From Macrolepiota albuminosa (lineage: Eukaryota; Basidiomycota; Agaricomycetes; Agaricales; Agaricaceae), in NCBI GenBank assembly GCA_027475525.1, contig JAMWFC010000056.1, positions 620,001 to 684,000 on the forward strand: DNA of 64,000 nucleotides. Reading direction: 5' to 3'. Each line of letters begins with the position of its first letter. Positions within the stretch are counted from its first letter, which is position 1. The position numbers and the translations under genes were made by a program. The notes below the pieces were generated by a model, which saw nothing but the letters and a program-made list of their open reading frames with translations, did not search any database and was not told the DNA's origin. Below, in pieces: positions 43,500 through 56,901 of the stretch.

Positions 43500-44113
43500 A
43501 GAAACTTTAATTAATCATCTTGGATATCTTGTGCTTATATAGCACCAAAAAATACCTTACAAGAAGCAGATTCATTTCTCACTTTTGGCATAGTTTGTTG
43601 TAATACTCAAACTATTTCTGTTTACAAGCTATAAATGTAAAGCCACAGTGCAGAGAGATACATCTGTTTCTGTATAGAAGTCATATCAATGTCAATATCT
43701 TCTATGCCTACAGAGACAATAATGAAAATTGAAGGCTTTAAAGTTAAGTCTCTATGTTTTATTTGTCTACTTATCAATACATATCATGCTATCCAATTCT
43801 TGGATTTGTGTTAATAGACACTAGTATATATGATCAACTTCCTCAATCAATGAGAAACTCCTCTCTTCAAACTGTTGGGAAACATTTCACTAAGCCACTG
43901 TTGGAATGTCTCCCAACACAAACTCACTCAAAAGCTCAACTTATTTAAATTTGAGCTCAAGTTTCATATAATAGTAGCTAAAATTTCTCTCTCTGCTTCA
44001 GTAATTGTGCCATTGGTCTTTTTTTGACTATTCAATTTTATAAACAGTCATTGACAAAACTCTACTGTAGACTTTGGTATTGCCGTGCACTGCAGCGGCC
44101 CATACCTATTGAT
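43500..44113 (+). mobile_element. 3' end relic of the Helentron-like family
   Basis: About 610 bp align with the right end of the large element (about 37360-37844) and with 56320-57018. The last cargo exon, the inverted arm (GTAGACTTTGG) and hairpin (GCCGTGCACTGCAGCGGC) are recognisable, ending ATTGAT at 44113. Differences from the large element are dominated by CpG-to-TpG/CpA changes. Confidence 0.78.
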
Positions 44114-44515
44114 AATAGAGTCTTCATGCAATTGAGAAAACTGGATTAAGTCCTGATAATTAGGAAGAAGCTACTGTACTCTAACACTGTACTAGTTTAT
44201 ATAGTCCCGGTAACTAGAGTACCCGGTAGCGACTGAAATCACAAAGTAAGGGTTGAATAACTAAGGTGGTTTACACGCAAATGCTAGGTCACATATTGAT
44301 TCACCGATTTTGTCATCGTTTTGGCCATGAGTCTGGCGCGGGCCGCGTCGCCGCTGCTTGGAGCTGCATTGGTCTCCGCGATAATGAACAATCGATGGCA
44401 TCGATTATGCAGCATGTTTAAAACAGCAGGCCGTTTGGAGACCTGGTATCCTGCTGTTAGGTACTTCCCTATCCTCTCATCGTCTCCATTTTGTTCCTTA
44501 CGAACTCTGCAGACG
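44114..44515. other. Upstream region of the small conserved gene
   Basis: An open frame upstream of the ATG at 44516 extends to 44321 (MSLARAASPLLGAALVS), so an alternative N-terminal extension is possible, but it lacks the conserved start seen at MDFLKKL. Confidence 0.4.
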
Positions 44516-45108
44516 ATGGATTTCCTCAAGAAACTCTCTATTAGCGACGACGACAGCTCTGCCAAAACTTCGGACGGCCTTATTCACAAATTGAGCGATG
44601 CTATGAAGGAGGATGTCCAACCTCCTTCCTCTCATTCTAATCCTGCCCCGCAGAAGGAAGAGCATCTGCTTGATAAGCTGTCCAGCGTTCTTGGTCACTC
44701 CACGCCACCTCCACCCCCAGCTCCCAAACACGATGGCTTACTCGGGAAAATTGGAGAGGTCGTTGGGCATGTGACCAACGACAACACACCGCAGAAACCA
44801 CACACGCTTGAGGACAAGATCAACAATATGCTTGGGGGTGGAGCAAAAGGAGAGGCAAAGGAAGATGTGCTCGACAAAGGTGATCATTTTGAGAGAATTA
44901 AAAGATGTACTGTTGACGCCGAAGTGTTCTAGCGATCGATTTCGTGCAGGAACATGTGTTGAAGGAGGGACAACAGAAGAATGAGTCGGCGATTGAGCAG
45001 CTCAAGGATGAACAGATTGCTAATGTTTTACGAAATGGCTTTAAGAGTGCTACGGGGAAGGAGATTCCTTCGTTGGATCTATTTGGGCACAAGAAAGACA
45101 ACGAGTAA
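44516..45108 (+). CDS. Conserved basidiomycete protein of unknown function, 179 aa, two exons
   Basis: Exons 44516-44879 and 44933-45108. Repeating modules of the type LLDKLSSVLGHS, LLGKIGEVVGH and LEDKINNMLGGGAKGE are separated by Pro-rich linkers. The second exon encodes IDFVQEHVLKEGQQKNESAI, then EQLKDEQIANVLRNGFKSAT. The pattern (GGGAKGEAKEDVLDK...DFVQEHVL) is one I recognise from many small fungal proteins without an assigned function. Amphipathic helical repeats suggest membrane- or stress-related behaviour, but that is speculation. The intron is GT-AG, 53 bp. The start at MDFLKKL was preferred to the longer frame. Confidence 0.8.
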
Positions 45109-46350
45109 CCACGAGAATCGAACCCTTTTGAAGAATATGACGTAAAGAGGCCATACATACTTCGCTTCGTCGTTCATGTCATGCAATGATTTTCATATTA
45201 GTTCGTATCGTGACTCTGATCTTATATTTTTCTGCTTACTTCTGGATGTAAATGGGCTGAGCACATTGGTCAAGACGGGCTGGACTTGAACAGCCGAATC
45301 GACTATAAGCATCTGCCTTCTTGTCACCGTCATTAGTCCATGTGCGAAAAGTTACTGCGTTTTCCGTGGAGCGCCAACTATTCTCTGCATTTATCTGCTC
45401 GGAAGATGTACTATGTCTACGACTAAAGACCATGAGCAAATCACTGGCGTTATTATTCCACGAGGCCCAACGTTAATTTCCTGTCTGCGATCAATGTCCC
45501 TGATTCGATATTGTTCTCTTTACGCGACGCACCCCAGTCCATCAGAAAAGCCGCCAAAGAATATGCGAAGAGAGTTCTACATCACAAATATACGGTACAC
45601 GGCCATACATAGATAGGACACCTATAATACTCGGAGTAGGATACGCATTAGAGCCTACCCCCGCCTCTTAGCCCTGCATAGTGACTTGCCGGCGGTAAAA
45701 ACACAATTCATTCATTCATTCGATATTGTTCTCGGCTTCTGTTCTTAGATTACTCGGCTGTTCGGCTTCGTACCGGATACTCTTCTCGTGTTAGGAGACT
45801 GGACTTATTCTCGTTCTCGTCTTCTGAACAAGTCTCTTAACTCATCGTGCATTCTGGTTCTCTACTGTGCTTCTACTAAAACTCCCGCTATCTTTTCTAT
45901 TGTTAGAACGTTGGACTCTGATATCACTCAGGGACTGGCTTTTTAGTCGACACTTGGTTCTCACTTAGCTTGAATTCTTGTCCGACTATTCACCTTCACT
46001 TGACTCTCGTTGGGCGTAAATTGTTCTTCTATTCTATCAAACGTAAACCATCCGTATCCCGTATTTCGATCGTATCCAATCTATCAGCTAAACCACCTGG
46101 AGAGGGATCGCTGTTAGTGGAAGGTCCCTGGGGCTCTGTTCCACTTCGGGTCCCTCTCCAGGGTGCACTCTGCACGTGACTCAACGCGATCTCGAGTTCG
46201 TACATTGGTCTCGTGAAAAAACACGTATTTTAACACAATGATCTCATCTGTTGATAAGATCAGATTTCCCTGAGAGTGGATATATGCTCACTCAGGGCAG
46301 GTGTCTGATCCCTTTCCAATCTCCCACATCTCGTGAATCAATTAAGGTCC
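45109..46350. other. No supported gene
   Basis: Short ORFs only. A T-arm-like sequence on the minus strand near 45275-45300 does not extend into a tRNA cloverleaf. Confidence 0.5.
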
Positions 46351-47220
46351 ATGGCAGAAGACGCTATCAATCTAATCGAAGCTAACAAAGATCATTTTGA
46401 CAAAACCGCTTCTGAGTACGATGACCAGCCTCATGTTCACGAGCGTGCCCGCAGGTACAGTCTCTCATCCATATCAATCTATTACCATGCTTTTGACAAG
46501 TTGAAGGACGGCAATAAAAATGAGGCAATCCTATATATTCGAAGAAGATACCACTACTGTTCTTGAGTACGCCTGCGGAACAGGTTCGTCTCTCTTATTG
46601 TTCTTCAATCACCTCATAAAATCGCCTTTTCACGGACAGGTTTAGTGTCCAGAGAACTTGCGCCCTATACCAAGCGAATCGTTGGTGTCGATATCAGTCA
46701 AGGAATGGTCGATCAATTCAATAGGCGGGTCCATTATCAAGGAATACCTCGAGAATTCATGCAAGCCTTCTGTGTCGAGCTGAGAGGCGAAGCCGGAGAA
46801 CTCGGGGATGAGAAATTTGACGTGGTAATTGTGAGTAACTGCGTCAAAGCGCAGCACCACAGCACCTAACCCGCTACTATTCTTGCGCAACTCGTCTAGT
46901 GTGCCTCGGCTTACCACCATTTCCCTGATATTGACGCCGTTACTCGTATTCTGGTCCACTTTCTAAAACCAGGCGGGGTACTCCTTGTGGTAGATCTTGC
47001 GAAACACGTTGGAGAGCATGAACATACCGGTCATGAACATCATCAGCTGATTCCAGATCAATTCCATCATATCGTTGCTCACAGAAATGGACTTGGTGAA
47101 TCGGACATGAGAAGAGCATTTGAGAGTGCAGGACTTGACTCGTTCAGTTTTTCGGACAGTCTCGTTGCAAAGCACGATATGAGGCTTTTCCTTGCAAAGG
47201 GTAGAAAACCCGAGGCTTAA
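46351..47220 (+). CDS. Class I SAM-dependent methyltransferase, four exons
   Basis: Exons 46351-46454, 46507-46583, 46640-46830, 46900-47220; 230 aa. Seen: FDKTASEYDDQPHVHERARR at the N terminus, motif I VLEYACGTGLVSREL (split by an intron), VGVDISQGMVDQFN (motif II acidic residue), FDVVI before intron 3 (motif IV region), FLKPGGVLLVVDL and a C-terminal FESAGLDSFSF. This is the usual Rossmann-type layout of small fungal Methyltransf_11/25 proteins of unknown substrate. The His-rich stretch HVGEHEHTGHEHHQ is unusual. All exons are intact. Confidence 0.9.
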
Positions 47221-48962
47221 AGCACCCAAATGATTTTCTGGCTGCTGACAATTTGCTCGTGGTGTAGTTGCAGTTGCTCTGTATGATAAAATACCAATTT
47301 ATGTTCCCGCCACATATTAATGGACAACGGAACACACAATTACCGTTTAGTAAAAATTGTTGCCATACTACGCTGGTTAATAGGAAAGATATCGGCACAT
47401 CTGTCCGAGGCTGTAGTCAATTCTCTTGTATGTACTAACTTGTTACAGCAAGATTTACACAGCAAGGAACAGTCTCTGACAGAAGAGAGTGATGACAGCC
47501 TTAGACAATCTCACTATGTTTCACTTCTTCGGTCGATAAATATTTTGTTCGTTTTTGGTGTCTCAAAGTTGCTTTGACTCTCGCTTTCGTGCTTGAAAAA
47601 AAGACTAACCCGAATAAAGGATCTCAATCTCTTTGTGGTGTGAATGCAGGATGTTTGTTTGAGGGAACGTGTCTCGCAAAGAGAAAAAAGAACAAGTGTA
47701 GTCTTCTTTAGGAGCAGCCCCGAGCCGAACAAGTACTCCGTCAATAGAACCATGATTAATAACCACCACAGTGAGTCGGTCAAAGTTCTTGTATAGTTCA
47801 GTGATCTTTTCAGCGGATGTAAAATCCGTATCCTATCGAGCGTGACGGACAACGTAAGCGAATAATAGCCTGTATCACGAGTCTCAGTACTCCTTAGTAA
47901 GTATAGCAGCTTCTCATCTGCGTCTCTTGCCCGTGAGAAGAGAAACAAAAGTAAAAACAAATCAGATTTGTAGCAGCACGCAAGATCGAATGGGGTCTAC
48001 AAAGTTCGAATTAGAACTGTAGCAGCACGCCGGATCGAAATCGAACGAGGTTTCTGCCAAAGTGACACCTATTGATAGAGCCCGACGCCGCAGTGTCTCG
48101 TTTGTCTATTGTAGCGTGTATCGTCGGAGAATATTAGGACAGAATCATGGTCCGAAATCAATCTTAACAAAGTGCGCTCCGGGTCTATGGATTTTGTTGT
48201 TCTGTGGTGACCGTCCAAACTGGGATGTCGACGCGAGTTCCAAGTAGCCGTTTTAGAGTGATTTCCACTATCTGGGTTAAGTGAACTACATATCTAGTCA
48301 ACTCAAGATGAACAGAACGGAGATCAAAGACGACGTGCAATCGTGTGACAAACTACCTTGAATCCATGCACCGACCCGCCAACTTGCGTCTCTTCACAAA
48401 TGTAGTCGCACAGACCGGCAGACGGGCACGGGTCCTACCGTTGTGCATGACTCGAGCCAATATCCTCGCAGACGTCGCAGCAGTCCCCACACCCACCATA
48501 CTAGTTCGATCCCTAGTGTGCTTGATACCAATAACCCGAGAGAGATCTGTTATTATGAACGTCTGCTGATACTCAATAAGTATCCGGGGGGGCAGGGAGG
48601 TGGGTTTAGCATTAAAGCTCTTCAGACTGTACTTGGACAAGGTGTAAGACTGTGTATGCGGCTTCTGACACACTCGCAAGCCGACACCACGTAATTTTTA
48701 CTCGAGTATGACGGCTCACGGCACCATGGGCGTCGACTTCTCTCGTAGCTCCAAACCATTTTTTTCTTGGCTTTGACAGGGACGCAGCCCTCAATGCTTC
48801 GTGGATTTGCATTACCTGATGCAACACATGGGGCGCCGTGCGAGCCACCCATAGTACTTGCTGGTTTACAAGGGGAGGCAGTATATAGTAGGTAGGAGTC
48901 TTTGAAAGGGTCTCCTCAAAATCAATTAGACACATGCAAGTTCACACTCGCGCGGTGCTCGC
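47221..48962. other. No supported gene
   Basis: 1.7 kb of short ORFs on both strands. A small imperfect direct repeat (GTAGCAGCACGC...GATCGAA) occurs at about 47971 and 48020. Nothing else recognised. Confidence 0.45.
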
Positions 48963-50569
48963 TCAACAATACCTCCTGATCCACTCGTCCTCCAGCAGCT
49001 GCTTTGGCGTCTGTCTATTCTCAGGATCCCACTCCAACATCTTCCCCATGAGTCGCAAAAACGAGTCTCTCTCCTTGTCATCTTTTGCCCAAACCTTCAA
49101 CGTTGTCTCGACGCCGTCCAAGGAAGTCAGTGGCCGAGGTTCGGCCCCAGCAACTAACTCGCCCTCGGGCGAGAAAAACTTGGATGCCAGCGAACCCCGT
49201 GCAATAAATTCGCGCGGCGGAGGGCCCATGAGTGCAACCATCTCTGCCAAATGCGCACGGGGCCGATACGCATGATCACACTCTCCATCCCTCCCATTAA
49301 ACAAATGCGTGCCTTCAAAAACATCCCAGATCTAGTCCGTGGTCAGCTAGGTAAGTGATCCAGAATCAATGTTCGCTTTACCAAACAAGCGACACTCCAT
49401 ACGTCAACTTCATAGCTCCAGGGGACCTGCAGAGTGACCTCTGGGGACCGGTACAAATCTGGCTGAGCAGCGGAACCATGCTTGTCGCCACCCCATACTG
49501 CGTGACCAAAGTCGCAGAGCACGGGGAAGCATCGGGCCTTGTCTGGATCCCCAATCGCATGCGATAGGTAGATAAATCGTCCGTCGATTTCTTTCCGCGG
49601 CGAGGGATATTCCAGCTCGGCCTTTTCGAACATTTCGAGGGCGGTAGGGTCTCCGATGGCGAACATCACATTGCTTGGGCTAATATCTGCATGGCTCAAG
49701 TATAAGCCCCATATATCACGTACAACAGTTACTCCCTCACCTGTGTGGATGACCTCGCACTCTCGGGCATAATCAAGAGCAAGGAAGAGCTGCTTCAGCA
49801 CAAACGCGAGGATGGGAGGGAAAAGCCGGTCGACATCTGGATCCAGCCTCAAAAAGTTTGCAATGTTCCCCCACAGTGGCGGGTGAACAAAACACTGATG
49901 CTCGCCATCAGGTCCAGCAATCACGAACTGGTCCAACAGCGCACGTATACCCCGTCGACCCGGATGGTTCTCAGGCCCATGCTCCAAGCGCTCATACGCA
50001 GCCATCTCCTGCAAGTTATACGACTCCGAGACGGATGATAGTATGCAGATCTTCAAGCAAACATGGCGGCACCCTTCCAAGTCCCGCGCAAGCCACACAG
50101 TCGAGGTCCTGCCAAACCCGAGCTTGCCAACGACCTGGTACCGAGAAGCGATTATTTCCCCGATACGCACGGGGTAGTACCACTCGGCCTGATACCCAGG
50201 AAGAGTCTCTTCCTCAACGAGCTCACTCTCGCTGATCCTCTCGTAATTTGGGTTCGAGAAATCCTTCGGCGTCCAGCCTTCATGCAAGCCTGGGTCATTA
50301 CCAAGACAAGTTTCTTCCTCGACGGATTCACTCTTGCCTATCGAGACCTCATGCATCCAATGTTGGCGCAAGCACAGGACTTTAGAAATGAGATGACATA
50401 GGAGAAAATACGGCTCCAAAGCTGATCGGAAGAGTTTGCTGGCTCTGAGGACCCTAAAATGCCGTACAATTCGGCCAGTAAATCTCTGAGGGAGCATCAT
50501 CTTCCAAACTGGTCGAACAAAGTCGGCACCAGGGAAGTTGAAGACGTGTGCAAGTTTGCCCAGAAGCAT
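48963..50569 (-). CDS. SRPK-like protein kinase, three exons, catalytic loop altered
   Basis: Exons (minus): 50569-49741, 49686-49382, 49331-48963; 500 aa. Seen: EETLPGYQAEWYYPVRIGE before the domain, the Gly loop VGKLGFGRTSTVWLARDL, LKIC (VAIK Lys), LKQLFLALDYAREC, catalytic loop HTDISPSN and DFG in CDFGHAVW. Further on are DLYRSPEV, a SYEVDVWSVAC helix and the C-terminal EWDPENRQTPKQLLEDEW. SR-protein kinases normally have HTDIKPxN; here Lys is Ser, so activity is uncertain. Agaricomycetes carry many such kinases, often variable. The N-terminal 110 residues lack a recognised domain. An open frame continues upstream to 50659 but without an ATG. Confidence 0.88.
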
Positions 50570-52199
50570 TTTTGTCGCAATAATGGAGCGTGAGCGACCG
50601 GTAGGCTCCCTCTTATAAAGAAATTCAGTGACAATCCTGGCGATTGCAATTGTTACCAAAATTGAACTAACGGGAATTAGGTATTGTCATTGGCTTCCTA
50701 TTCAGGGAATGCACTTTTGTTCTACTTCTTGTCTGGGCGCCCACAACAATGTCATTATACTGTGCTCAAGCCTATTGTTCCATTATATCTCTTCTCAATT
50801 CTTTCTTTGCTTTTTCAGATAATTGTACGCGTTGGCGGAGAACGGGGAACTAGAAGACGTGCACAGAGAGGTAGGTTCTTAGAGCTGTGAGATAATGTTT
50901 CAAGTCTGTCGAAAATCCTTATGCAAACTTACTTCAATCCACCGTACCTCAGCGCGTCAACACTGATACAACGTCGCCGCCATACAGGCTTGGTTCCAGA
51001 AAGACAACAGCAGCGTTCAATTGTGGCGATTGTAATGCCCCAAATGCATATAGCAACCTTGATCTCGACATTTGTGTAAGGCGGCATCGCAGAGACTGAT
51101 AGGGAGACACAAAAAACAGAATTTGACCTCGCTTTATTATATACGATCGATAGGACCAGTACATCTGTGAGCAACGCTGGGGAAAGAAAACCAGAGTCCT
51201 TGCCTCAGAGGAAGGTGGACCTTGTAAGCAGTCATAACAGTCGTAAATATCCAAGAATAGAAGGTAGTAATCGTACTCAAAATCGTTGAATTTCGCTTTT
51301 ATTCTCGTACTAGATATATTGTTTTTTAGAGATGCACCAAAGCCTATTCTCAACGATTCACTATAAGTGATCCTTGTGAACAGTTCTGGAACAATAACAA
51401 AAGGGTGAGATATAAGCTGAAGGGATAACAGAGGTGATAGAACATTCAAACACTACTATCCTACGTCCATATCTTACGCAGTCTTCCAATTCTAATTGAT
51501 GCCGCACTGTTTTTCCCCTTCCGCGACATCGCCTCTCGGCCGGACCGACGATGTTGAAACAAAATTAGACCCTCAGTGGGTTTCAGCAAAGGACGAGTAC
51601 TTGTCTCATGGAGCTATCAAGGTAAAGCTTCACCGATAACCTGAGTTAAACAGTTAGATTGACCATTCACAACAGAAAGTTGGCAGCATTCATACTTATG
51701 AGATTCTGTAAGATGTCAAACTTACGAAAGTCACTCTTGCAAACCTGAACTAAGCTATCAGTTACCGACCCGATAAGGGTCCAACCCCAGTTCACAGGTC
51801 TGCCTACAATCCTGAAGACCCAGAAAATATAATTAGCGTCCTCATCACGCCAGTGTTCGGAAAGCCTAGAATTCACCATGTATATATAAATGGTCTCGGC
51901 ACCATGTCGAAGTATGATAAACCAGAGTAGCACCCGGGTAATTTAGATACATGAACTTCGATCATGGAGAACTCACAAAGTTGTGCAATGATCCAGAGAG
52001 AATGATTTTATGATATCAGTTCGGTAGAGAGGCGATCTATAAGTTACATTATGTCGGCCAGTGAATATTTTGTAATTCCAACGAGGGAGTCTCGCTACAA
52101 AAGCAGTCAGCCTCCGCTTCAGTGGACCGGTAGACGTTGAGATGGAACCGGCAAAATTCAACTTTACAGCTTCAAACCAGATAAAAATACCGTCATGAG
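50570..52199. other. Possible decayed membrane-protein gene, not resolved
   Basis: Minus-strand frames at 50949-51449 and 51667-51933 contain hydrophobic stretches (for example LTDVLVLSIVYNK, VAICIWGITIATI), as in basidiomycete multi-pass proteins, but I could not build an intact spliced model. Treated as unannotated. Confidence 0.3.
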
Positions 52200-52385
52200 C
52201 TATTTGTACGCCTTGTCAGGGTTATGTGCCTCGTAGGCTGGGCACAACTGGTTGAACGCAGCTGCAGTGCACGTCAGTAATGTCCAGCATCAAAAAAGAG
52301 ACTCACGAGGTATAGGCTTGTTATGAGCCTTTGTGCCCTCTGGATCCTCCGCGAAAACAATCGCCAAGCCCCTGCCCCGAGACAT
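52200..52385 (-). CDS. Possible small two-exon gene, 46 aa or longer
   Basis: Exons (minus) 52385-52307 and 52261-52200 join in phase across a GT-AG intron of 45 bp: MSRGRGLAIVFAEDPEGTKA ending PAYEAHNPDKAYK. The frame is open upstream to 52652, with an alternative ATG (MHAYVTQQYIHAAHRASP) that would add a basic presequence-like N terminus. Family not recognised. Confidence 0.3.
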
Positions 52386-53239
52386 TAGCAAGTGCGGTGG
52401 GGAAGAGGTGTAGCGCGGACTAGCCCTATGGGCCGCGTGAATATATTGTTGGGTGACGTAAGCGTGCATGGACAGTGATGCGAAGAGGACGCGGCTGTAT
52501 CGTACAATAGCTAAAAGCACAGTAAAGTTCGTGTGTGACTGAAATGTAATTCGTGTATCAAGGGAGAGGAGGGAGGGTTTGACGAAAAGTATAGTACAGG
52601 AATAGAAAAATCTGGTGTGAAGGCGAGATGGCCAAACGTGGCGTGACTGCACCGCTGCTTACTGTACGTCCTCGAGCTGAATGTGAGCACTAATTTGTGA
52701 GGGCTCGAGAGGACTGGGTGAGAGATGAGATGTAAGCTCATCAGTCTTAATGAGCGCCTTACCTTGATTTTCGCAGAGCTGTAAGAGATCGAAAGAAAAG
52801 TAAACGTGGAAAAGAGAATTGCTCTGCGAAAAACAAGTTGTTTGTACTAAGGAAGTCATGTGTGAGAGAGCAAAGATGCTCACCGACGCTGCGATGATGG
52901 AGGTGGGGAAAAGGAGAGCAGCGCGGATTTGGGTGAGACACTGTCGGCCCTACTGTCACTGACACGGTTTCTGCCAAAACTGTGGCACTATGCTGAGACG
53001 GCCTTCAGCATATCTTTGGTGGGGCTCGGCGCGCCGTGGGCTGCCGAGTGACGTGAGATTGTCATTGCGCCGAGGCCTCCGAAAAGGCTCCTTACCTCCG
53101 GAACCCGCCTTTACGAACTACGTTACGTAAGTGACTCAGGTGTAAAACACCTCGCAAGTGACAATGATCCGTCTAACATGTAAGGAATAAAGAATACATA
53201 ATTAGGTTGAAAGGTTCAAGATTCCGTTCTCTGACCGTA
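52386..53239. other. No supported gene; CpG-containing flank of the AT-rich block
   Basis: Minus-strand ORFs only, without recognisable sequence. The base composition is ordinary up to about 53200 and then becomes AT-rich. Confidence 0.4.
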
Positions 53240-54696
53240 TCTGTGAACTGCCTTCAACTAGGACTTACTTAAGCTTCATTCGAACTTTTTCAATATCCTG
53301 CCCAATATCAATTGAATTAGGAACCAACCAAAAGATAGACAGTCTCCTCCAGGACTCGATCTTGGTATTGTCACATGACTTGTTTGAGGTCAGTGTTGAG
53401 GAGTCAGGATCTGGCAGGCAGCTCGATTAACTGACTTGAGGCAGTGTCATGATTTTTTCATTCAAAAACTCCACATCTGCAACATGGGTTCTTGCTCATG
53501 TTGATTCTCATCTCGTGTTTCAGCCGTACTTGTCAGTTCCATGGAAAACCCTCCTTGCCGTGTTCTGGACTTGAACTACTTGTTGATCTTGTCAAGGAGC
53601 TTGAACCTTGAAAGTTGAGGTATTATTCTGTGGCAGCGGCGACCTCAGTGGACTTATCATAGTGTGTCTGTCTAACTCTTTCCAACACTCTGTATCTTAG
53701 CGATGGCTTTCTCTGTCAGATATAATCAGAGTATCCTTCAACTTCATTGAGCTTCTTTGTCTGAGCATTCAAATCATTTGCTCATCTTTGTCTCCTGATT
53801 CAATCTGTATCTATTTGATGTATGCTCCTGCTCCTGCAGGACAGGAATTCTTTCAGCTATGTTTGTCTTTGGAGTCGATGATCCTTCTCAGCTTCCTATT
53901 CCTCTGGGAATATCTTGGGAGTTCATACTACAGGCTTGTTCTACCAAGTCCTTTGACAAAGTTATCAGTTCTAAGAAAAAGACAACAGGAATTAATGTCT
54001 GAAGATTTTTTGTTGGTTTTCGTCTCCTTAATCCATCACAAGTACCTGGAGAAGAGGTGTAGTTCTGATTCATCTCTAATCAGACTGCACCGCTCAGACT
54101 CTCCACCTAGGTACCCTCCACATGATTGTTAGCCTTGTGTTGTTTTAATTGCGAAATAAAGTTTAGATCTTTATACTTGATAACCTGACTAAACTTACAT
54201 CAGGAAGAAGCTTCAGGAGTTGTCGCATTTCAATATTGCCTCTATATCTCAGCCACGCCACGCTTCCAATGGCTTGTTGGTCTGTTCTGAGGTCTACTTT
54301 AGTAGACCGAGGTTTTACTACCTGCTTTGGCATGCATTTTGTCCTTGAAATTTGTGCCCCTCACATGATCTCAGCCATTGCTGTGTCTCTTTCTCTACAG
54401 CTATGTCCTCAATATTTGCTCCCTTTTGGCTATCTTTACTGGCTATTACTACCAGCTATTACTACTATGTCCTCAATATTTGCTCCCTTTTGGCTATCTT
54501 TACCAGCTATTACTACTAGCTATTACTATGTCCTTGATATTTGCTCCTTTTCAGCTATTTTTACCAGCTATTTCTACTGGCTGTTACCATCCATGTCCTC
54601 AAAATTTGCTCCCTTTCAGCTATCTTTACCAGCTATTATGTTGCTCCTTTTTTTGCTATCTCTGCTGAGTAATTAATCAATTTTTTTATGTTAAAG

Positions 54697-54850
54697 GATT
54701 ATACTTTTATTTTTTATATAAAGTTGTTTTTTTCTGTATTGAGTGCATTATTGTTTTTTTCTTTTACCAAGTTGATTATACTTTTATTTTTTATATAAAG
54801 TTGTTTTTTTCTGTATTGAGTGCATTATTGTTTTTTTCTTTTACCAAGTT
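54697..54850. repeat. 77-bp perfect tandem duplication (1 of 5)
   Basis: Copies at 54697-54773 and 54774-54850 are identical over all 77 bases, and the sequence diverges immediately outside. See the finding on k-mer overlap artefacts. Confidence 0.95.
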
Positions 54851-56747
54851 GAGAAATTCTGTTTTTTTTTTTTTAAAAAATATGTGTATATGTATGTTTT
54901 TTTTAAATATGTGTATATGTATGTTTTTTTTAAATGTGTATATGTATGTTTTTTTTAAATGTGTAGATATATGTTTTTTTTTAAATGTGTGTGTATATGT
55001 TTTTTTAAATGTGTGTGTATGTTTTTTGAATATATGTATATATTTTTTTTACAATGTGTGTAATTTATTACATTTAGTATCTAAAAAGAGGAGCATGCAT
55101 AAAAATTGTACAATTATGTAATTATTTTTTTGCTCTAGCAGTCATTATTCTGTTCTCTTCATTTATTGTCATCTTTAAAAATTAGACCATATTGTTTTTA
55201 GTATTCATAGAACTTTTTGATTTTTTCTATAAGCTTATATAGATTCAGTTTTCTGTCTAATAGAATGTGCTTATATAAGCTGATGCTCTGGCAATAGTTA
55301 ATATATAAGCTATTGCTTCTGTAATAGTTTATTATTTGATCAATCTGTTCTGAAATTGCATTTTGACATTTGATTAAGTTTATAAATTTGCTTTTTTTTT
55401 AGCATTTTATACCTAGTCATCAATTTGCTATGATGCTAAGTGTCAATAAATAAAAATTGTACATGAGAGTGTCAATCTATAACTCCTTTTATTTATGCAT
55501 ATTTAAAGAGTCAACTGTTATGATTTTAGTCTTTTATCTACATTAACTGATACTATCACATATTATGGATTGCAAAACCACAGAGAGGTGCAGAACATGT
55601 TTTTTTAAGAGATCACAACATCTTTATATCTGATTCTCTTCAATCTTAATATACTTATATACATATATTTTAGATTTTAAATTTGATGTGAATTAAGCTT
55701 GCTGTTGCATTGCAATTGCTTGATCATTGGACAAAATTTTGCAGTTTCTAAAAAGACTGTTCTTGGTTTTAATCTCTAGACTTTATTTTTGCTCAAGCTT
55801 CTGGATATAGACTGAGTATAATATAAAGAAAGCTCTGGCCAAGTTTTTAGGTTTCTCATGCTCTTGGGAGGAATATAGAGGCTGATCTTATATTTTGCAT
55901 GACACTGTATGATTTCTATTTGATTAGAATTTGAAGTTTGCTTTACATTATCAACAATAAAAAACATGTGACTGCTTTAAGAAGCTGAAATTTACTTAGT
56001 TCTGTGACAGTTTTCTGAAGCAGAGATACAACTGGCAGTGTGACAAACTGTGACCTGTGACAAAAGTTTTGCAACTCCCTGTTTTTGTGTTTTGGCCATT
56101 CAGCTTTCTTTCAAGAGAATTCCATACTATGCATCTACAAAGATAAATTTATAAGTCTCTAGTCAAGATATTAGCCTACTGATACCTGAAATTTGATCAG
56201 AAAAAGATGAGCCCGATGTGCTGCAATTGTTGATTTTGCAGAAAGTTTTGCAACATCCAATTGATGATAGTACACTTAATATATTGAAATAAATAATTAG
56301 AGAGCCATTAGAAACTGAGAAACTTTAATTAATTATCTTGAATATAATTTATATCTTGTGCTTATATAATGCTAAAAAAATACCTACAAAAAGCAGATTC
56401 ATTTCTCACTTTTGGCATAGTTTATTGTAGTACTCAAACTATTTCTGTTTACAAGCTATAAATGTGAAGCCACAATTGCAGAGAGATACATCTGTTTCTG
56501 TATAGAAGTCATATTGATGTCAATATCTTCTATGCTTACAGAGACAATAATGAAAATTGAAGGCTTTGAAGTCAAGTTTCTATGTTTTATTTATCTACTT
56601 ATCAATATATATCATGCCATCCAATTCTTGGATTTATGTTGATAAACACTAATATATATAATCAACTTTCTCAATTATTGAGAAACTCCTCTCTTCAAAC
56701 TGTTGAGAGACATTCTACTAAGCCATTGTTGAAATGTCTCCCAACAT

Positions 56748-56901
56748 AAACTCACTCAAAAGCTCAACTTATTTAAATTTAAGCTCAAGTTTCATATAAT
56801 AGTAGCTAAAATTTCTTTCTCTGCAAACTCACTCAAAAGCTCAACTTATTTAAATTTAAGCTCAAGTTTCATATAATAGTAGCTAAAATTTCTTTCTCTG
56901 C
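56748..56901. repeat. 77-bp perfect tandem duplication (2 of 5)
   Basis: Copies at 56748-56824 and 56825-56901 are identical. The homologous stretch near 43920 has only one copy, so the duplication is not ancestral to the family. Confidence 0.95.

Noticed and set aside
45240..45400. tRNA gene on the minus strand suggested by a T-arm-like GGCTGTTCAAGTCCAGCC
   Set aside because: The T loop would have 8 nt and no matching acceptor, D or anticodon arms could be found at the right distances.
48353..48694. Overlapping ORFs of 74-108 codons on both strands
   Set aside because: No recognisable sequence, no splice structure, and both strands equally open; treated as chance.
53788..54132. 114-codon plus-strand ORF in the AT-rich block
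   Set aside because: No recognisable motif and located in mutated repeat DNA; a gene is not supported.
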